From assembly GCF_903819335.1 (NCBI RefSeq), contig NZ_CAIJDE010000028.1, positions 42,034 through 106,033 of the forward strand: a stretch of DNA of 64,000 bases, given 5' to 3'. A model generated the notes under the pieces. That model did no database searches and was not told the DNA's origin. It saw only the letters and a program-made list of their open reading frames with translations. A program made the position numbers and the translations under genes. This stretch comes from Flavobacterium panici. GTDB lineage: Bacteria; Bacteroidota; Bacteroidia; Flavobacteriales; Flavobacteriaceae. This document shows, in pieces, positions 60,687 to 64,000 of the stretch. The stretch's first letter is position 1, and the number at the start of each line of letters is the position of its first letter.

Positions 60687-61496
60687 ATGGAAAATTTCGT
60701 TCAGGACGTCTTCAAACATTTAGAAAACTATTATTACAGCATTGTCGATCTTACGCCAAAATTTATTCTCGCCATTGTTGTCATTCTCGTTTCGTGGTTT
60801 ATTGCAACCCGAATTGGTATTTTTACAGGAAACCGACTCAAAGCGAGAATGCACGACCGACTTCTCGCCACTTTTATTGCCCGTTTAATTAAATCGGTTT
60901 TGATAATTATTGGGGTTTTGTTCATGTTCAAAATTATTGGTCTTGACGGGATCGCCCAAAGTATGCTTGCCGGTGCCGGAATTTCGGCTTTTGTAATTGG
61001 TTTTGCGCTTAAAGATATTGGCGAAAATTTCCTTGCCGGAATTCTGCTCGCTTTCAAACGTCCGTTTTCTATTGGCGATATTATCGAAAGCAACGGCGTA
61101 AAAGGCGAAGTCATCAACCTCAACCTCCGCGATACCGAAGTAAAAAGCGATTCGAAAATTATTTATATTCCCAACGCACTTTTAATTAAAAATACGCTTA
61201 TTAACTACAACAGCGAAGGTTATCTTCTGCAGACTTTTACCGTTGGTCTCGAATACGGTTCTGATTATGGAAAAGCCATCGAACTCGTAAAAGAAGTCCT
61301 AAAACGAAACGAAGAAGTAACCGAAAAAGATCATGAAGATGCAGCGGTAATAACTGATATTTCCGGAGCGATTATTCAGTTAAACATTCGTTATTGGGTA
61401 AAAACCGGAACCAACAGAAAAAGCGCCGAATGCCGTTCTAAAATCATCGCCGAAGTTTTGAATACTTTAAAGGAAAATGGGTTTGTGCTTAAGTAA
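60687..61496 (+). CDS. mscS: Small-conductance mechanosensitive channel (MscS family)
   Basis: The 269-residue protein has three membrane helices (about 20-40, 66-84, 94-113), the pore helix with AGAGISAFVIGFALKDIGENFLAGILLAFKRPFSIGD and the beta domain (VKGEVINLNLRDTEVKSDSKIIYIPNALLIKN). It opens on membrane tension to release solutes. It is read away from the FAD oxidase gene across about 200 bp. Confidence 0.92.
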   Translation: MENFVQDVFKHLENYYYSIVDLTPKFILAIVVILVSWFIATRIGIFTGNRLKARMHDRLLATFIARLIKSVLIIIGVLFMFKIIGLDGIAQSMLAGAGISAFVIGFALKDIGENFLAGILLAFKRPFSIGDIIESNGVKGEVINLNLRDTEVKSDSKIIYIPNALLIKNTLINYNSEGYLLQTFTVGLEYGSDYGKAIELVKEVLKRNEEVTEKDHEDAAVITDISGAIIQLNIRYWVKTGTNRKSAECRSKIIAEVLNTLKENGFVLK

Positions 61497-61600
61497 GGTT
61501 CTAAGTTACTAAGATTCTAAGTTTTTCCTACACAATTGTCATCCTGAGCGAAGTCGAAGGCTAATGGAAACGTAATTTTCTCGTTTTAGAATTTAAATAA

Positions 61601-61690
61601 GGAGCAATTTCCTGCTGTCCGCTATATCTTTTGTGGTGAACCCCACCACAAAAGGATGCCGCTTCCATCAGGGCTAGAAATCTCGTTTCC
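61601..61690 (-). ncRNA. Structured intergenic element, copy 2
   Basis: On the minus strand it begins GGAAACGAGATTTCTAGCCC at 61690, continues with TGATGGAAGCGG, forms a hairpin CTTTTGTGGTG with CACCACAAAAG (61628-61653), and ends with ACAGCAGGAAATTGCTCC at 61601. It lies in the 3' region of the 61715-62248 gene. TGGAAACG (61565-61572) and CGTTTCCA (61684-61691) form outer arms. Confidence 0.45.
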
Positions 61691-61714
61691 AAAAGAACTT
61701 TAATGGAATAAAAA

Positions 61715-62248
61715 TTACCTCAAATACCAGGGAACATCTTTTAAATCATCAAAATTATCAGCGGGAATTCCGTGCAACTCTGTCATTTTTGCACAAATTT
61801 CATCAAAATTAGCTTCGTCATAATATGCCATATCAAGTGCATGATCGGTATCACCAAATCCTCCGGCACTAAGTAAAAGTTTATTCGAGAAACAAAATTC
61901 TTTCGCGAGTTCTGTTATGATTTTGAATATCTGATCTGATGTATTTTTTTCTTTAAAATACAAATCATTAAATCTTTCGATACAGCCTATTAAAACTACA
62001 TTTTTATAAATATCAACCGAAAAGGTAAAACCTTCTCCCGTTATGTGTTCAGGTAGGTCTTTTTCGGCAGGAACAAAAATTAAGAACCACTTTAAGCTTT
62101 CACTTGCTCTTTTTGAAAAATGTCCAAATTCTCGTAAATGCAAAACTTCTGTTTTTAATCGAACAAAAACGTCATCAAGTCTTTGTCTAAGTTCTTCGAT
62201 TTCAAAATCTTTTTCTCTTGGAATTATACAATCAATACTTGTTCCCAT
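61715..62248 (-). CDS. Protein of unknown function (immunity-like size and composition)
   Basis: The 177-residue soluble protein (MGTSIDCIIPREKDFEIEEL...) has mixed helices and strands, acidic overall, and ends GIPADNFDDLKDVPWYLR. Small acidic orphan proteins placed in pairs often prove to be immunity proteins of polymorphic toxins. No toxin is next to it in this window, so this is only a suggestion. Confidence 0.55.
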   Translation of the reverse strand: MGTSIDCIIPREKDFEIEELRQRLDDVFVRLKTEVLHLREFGHFSKRASESLKWFLIFVPAEKDLPEHITGEGFTFSVDIYKNVVLIGCIERFNDLYFKEKNTSDQIFKIITELAKEFCFSNKLLLSAGGFGDTDHALDMAYYDEANFDEICAKMTELHGIPADNFDDLKDVPWYLR

Positions 62249-62276
62249 GTTTTGAGGTTTGAGTTAAAACAATAAT

Positions 62277-62750
62277 TTAAACAAAAAACGATTCCTGAAC
62301 AACTCTATAACAAATAAAAACACATCCAAAAGCCTTCCCTTCAACTCCTTCTATAGTTTTCCATTCTAAAACTCCTTTATTTATAAGTTTGTAGAGTTCA
62401 CATTCGATGTAATTTGGACTATAATTTAGTTTTTGATATTCAGGATGAGTTCTAATAAATTCAGAGAATTTCCGTTGCGAAAAATTAATTTCATTTACTG
62501 CAATATCGTATTCATAAATAATTCCATCTTTTTTAGCGGTACAGCCACTTCCGTGAAAATAATATTCAATTCCGTCGATTGATCCTACTCTTTTAAAAAA
62601 GGTAATAGAAAACGAACATGGATTTTTGTCTTTTTTGTATTTATCTTTTAATAAAGCTTCAAAGCTTCTGATAAATGTAATGTAGTCGGTTAAGATTTTT
62701 TCTATCATAATTTGCAGTTCAAATCTAAATCTTAAAATGTTATTTTCCAA
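62277..62750 (-). CDS. DUF6896-like protein of unknown function
   Basis: The 157 residues contain YYFHGSGCTAKKDGIIYEYDIAVNEINFSQRKFSEFIRTHPEYQKL, similar to DUF6896 proteins, and end in a strand-rich region. The real start may be the methionine of MIEKILTDY (62708), as the first residues look unconserved. It is followed by the 61715-62248 gene on the same strand with a 28-bp gap. Both could be immunity-type or regulatory proteins. Confidence 0.55.
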   Translation of the reverse strand: MENNILRFRFELQIMIEKILTDYITFIRSFEALLKDKYKKDKNPCSFSITFFKRVGSIDGIEYYFHGSGCTAKKDGIIYEYDIAVNEINFSQRKFSEFIRTHPEYQKLNYSPNYIECELYKLINKGVLEWKTIEGVEGKAFGCVFICYRVVQESFFV

Positions 62751-62765
62751 AGAGATTCTCCTATC

Positions 62766-62869
62766 TTGTCATTTCGACCGAAGGGAGAAATCGCACTAGA
62801 AATTACGCAAACATAATCGACAATCTTTGTGGTTACAAGTGTGATTTCTCCCTTCGGTCGAAATGACAA
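62766..62869. repeat. 104-bp element with 27-bp perfect terminal inverted repeats
   Basis: Ends are TTGTCATTTCGACCGAAGGG... (62766-62792) and its exact complement (62843-62869). The length is identical to 55142-55245; end sequences differ at a few bases, the middle is unrelated. Confidence 0.8.
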
Positions 62870-63023
62870 ACTGCCTGGAAATTTATTTGAGTTTATCTTT
62901 TTTCAAAATAACGCTTTATATTTACCATATATAGAACAATTTACTTTAGCAAGCAATATTGTTTTAAAATATAATATCATAATCTTTTTCTTACTTAAAA
63001 ATATTTTTTTGATATCTTTACAG

Positions 63024-63157
63024 TCCTAAACACAAAGAAATATGATATCAAAAAAGCTTTTGCCCGTGCGGTATGGTGGCGGTATTGGAAACAACTGCAA
63101 CGCACTTTGTGGCGTAGGACACCTTAGCTGTGCGGGTTCTTTTCCTAAACACAAAGA
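63024..63157 (+). repeat. 15-bp direct repeat (TCCTAAACACAAAGA) 119 bp apart, each just before an ATG
   Basis: Copies at 63024-63038 and 63143-63157 are followed by ATGs at 63042 and 63160. The 104 bases between copies are richer in G and C than the flanks. The first ATG opens a 61-codon frame (63042-63227) with several cysteines (NNCNALCGVGHLSC). The layout suggests a short insertion or duplication of the initiation region. Confidence 0.55.
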
Positions 63158-63159
63158 TT

Positions 63160-63393
63160 ATGAATGCAAACACAATTTCAAAAGAAACCCAAATCAGGCT
63201 TCTAAATTTTTTCAACGAAAGAATTGAACCTGTAGAAATGGCTAAAACACTAAGACAGGTAAATTTCACACTCGCATTAGGCGTTATGAGCGAACACGAA
63301 GAACTTCAAAACGAAATCACCAAATTAAGAGACAGTTTTTACTGGCTCAATGAATTAGCTGAAACTTTAAATCCTTATTTGGATTTGGAGTAA
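63160..63393 (+). CDS. Small conserved-looking protein of unknown function
   Basis: From ATG 63160 the frame gives 77 residues, MNANTISKETQIRLLNFFNER and so on, helical, ending in LNELAETLNPYLDLE. I chose this start because it follows the second direct repeat by two bases and the residues from here look like protein; upstream in-frame codons do not. Unrecognised. A strong terminator follows. Confidence 0.6.
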   Translation: MNANTISKETQIRLLNFFNERIEPVEMAKTLRQVNFTLALGVMSEHEELQNEITKLRDSFYWLNELAETLNPYLDLE

Positions 63394-63406
63394 GATTTAG
63401 AAGAGC

Positions 63407-63435
63407 AAAACCTCGATTTCAAAAATCGAGGTTTT
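63407..63435 (+). terminator. Intrinsic terminator
   Basis: AAAACCTCGATTT (63407-63419) and AAATCGAGGTTTT (63423-63435), then ACTTTTTTTT. Confidence 0.9.
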
Positions 63436-63674
63436 ACTTTTTTTTATTCAATCCTTTATTAATATAATTTTACTTTAACAAATTAACCAAATATGGAAAA
63501 CCATAAATTACACTTAAACTAAACAACTAGGTTTGTTTAAAAAAAATGAATATATTATAAAATATCTTTTCAAATTTATATTTTTGTAATAATTTTACTA
63601 TATTTTTTTTAAAATAAGTAAAATTAAATTCAAATATAATGTATAAATCTAATAAAGAAATCAAATAACTTTAT

Positions 63675-64000
63675 ATGGCAAAAAATCATTTTAGAAAACC
63701 ATTTGATGACGGTACAAAAGCTAAACTAGAAATTTTTCGAAATTATTTAGTTGAATGGTTACCTGTTTTTATTTCCTCATATGAAACTACACACTGGGAA
63801 AATATTTTTATATACGATTTTTTTTCTGGTGAAGGGAAAGATATAAACGGAACAATTGGAAGTCCCTTAATTATCTTAGATGTATTAAATGAATATGAAG
63901 AATTAATTTCTAAGACAAAGGTAAAGATCAACATAATTTTTAATGAAAAAGACGAAAAAACTTTTTCAATTTTATCAAAAAATATAAATGATTTTCCATA
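63675..64000 (+). CDS. TcmP-like three-Cys-motif partner protein (3' end missing)
   Basis: The frame from ATG 63675 runs off the window: MAKNHFRKPFDDGTKAKLEI, then WENIFIYDFFSGEGKDINGTIGSPLIILDVL and INIIFNEKDEKTF. FYDFFSGEG-type followed by GSPL is the opening of three-Cys-motif partner (TcmP) proteins, with a methyltransferase-like fold. Such genes usually sit beside a DUF5131/Gp37-Gp68 gene, which may lie past the window edge. An orphan DUF5131 gene occurs in the prophage (11749-12603). The 240 bp before it is very AT-rich with no gene seen. Confidence 0.65.
   Translation, partial: MAKNHFRKPFDDGTKAKLEIFRNYLVEWLPVFISSYETTHWENIFIYDFFSGEGKDINGTIGSPLIILDVLNEYEELISKTKVKINIIFNEKDEKTFSILSKNINDFP

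Noticed and set aside
62767..62869. CRISPR or transposon gene at the 104-bp elements
   Set aside because: They are single inverted-repeat elements without a frame or tandem spacers.

Overview
The window is a piece of a low-GC Bacteroidota chromosome, most likely Flavobacterium or a close relative. The signs are lipoproteins with an SCSNDD- or SCKK-type start, promoters of the TAnnTTTG class, few Shine-Dalgarno sites, and intergenic repeats of the TTGTCATTTCGAC and GCCACAGATT types. The identification rests on recognition of these features, not on a search.

Layout. (1) Bases 1-3529 are host genes: the end of a GNAT acetyltransferase, a lipoprotein, an NTF2-like protein, and an ABC-F ATPase with a strong leader hairpin that reaches its start codon. 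(2) Bases 4346-39916 are a complete-looking 35.6-kb prophage. It is inserted between codons of comM (YifB family), separating Walker A from Walker B. A 7-bp identical core (CAACATT on the + strand) lies at both ends, and joining the host arms at the core restores a 511-codon open frame. (3) Bases 39917-62750 are host genes: the comM 5' part, a Gfo/Idh/MocA oxidoreductase, an Amt ammonium transporter, a DsbD-like protein, tilS, pabB, a DUF4349 lipoprotein, a DoxX-like protein, a lipocalin, dihydrolipoyl dehydrogenase, an Lrp regulator divergent from a PLP sulfur-amino-acid lyase, an APC permease, a large FAD/Fe-S oxidase, MscS and two small unknowns. (4) Bases 63024-64000 hold a small conserved-looking gene behind a 15-bp direct repeat and the start of a TcmP-like gene cut by the window edge.

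Prophage organisation. A large serine integrase lies next to attL. An accessory block follows: HNH protein, outer-membrane-like protein, HEPN protein, small serine recombinase, unknown proteins, a three-Cys-motif DUF5131 protein and an orphan cytosine methyltransferase. At 14336-14450 are five 16-bp dyads spaced 22, 22, 22 and 33 bp, upstream of a winged-helix protein; this is a candidate replication origin or operator array. A plus-strand group carries a nuclease-like protein, a GH19 endolysin and several membrane proteins. The late genes run on the minus strand from a phage sigma factor (38195-38851) through terminase, tail genes, tape measure, protease/scaffold, capsid, portal and fibre to a holin pair. 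Three minus-strand sites share TTTAC(T/G)T-N16-TATAATA(T/A), unlike the host consensus. Two of them place the start codon where transcription should begin, suggesting leaderless late mRNAs made with the phage sigma factor.

The most notable signals are the split comM with its reconstructable att sites, the phased dyad array, the shared late promoters beside a phage sigma gene, and a two-copy structured intergenic element (53665-53821 and 61601-61690). I saw no CRISPR array, tRNA, rRNA or reverse transcriptase.
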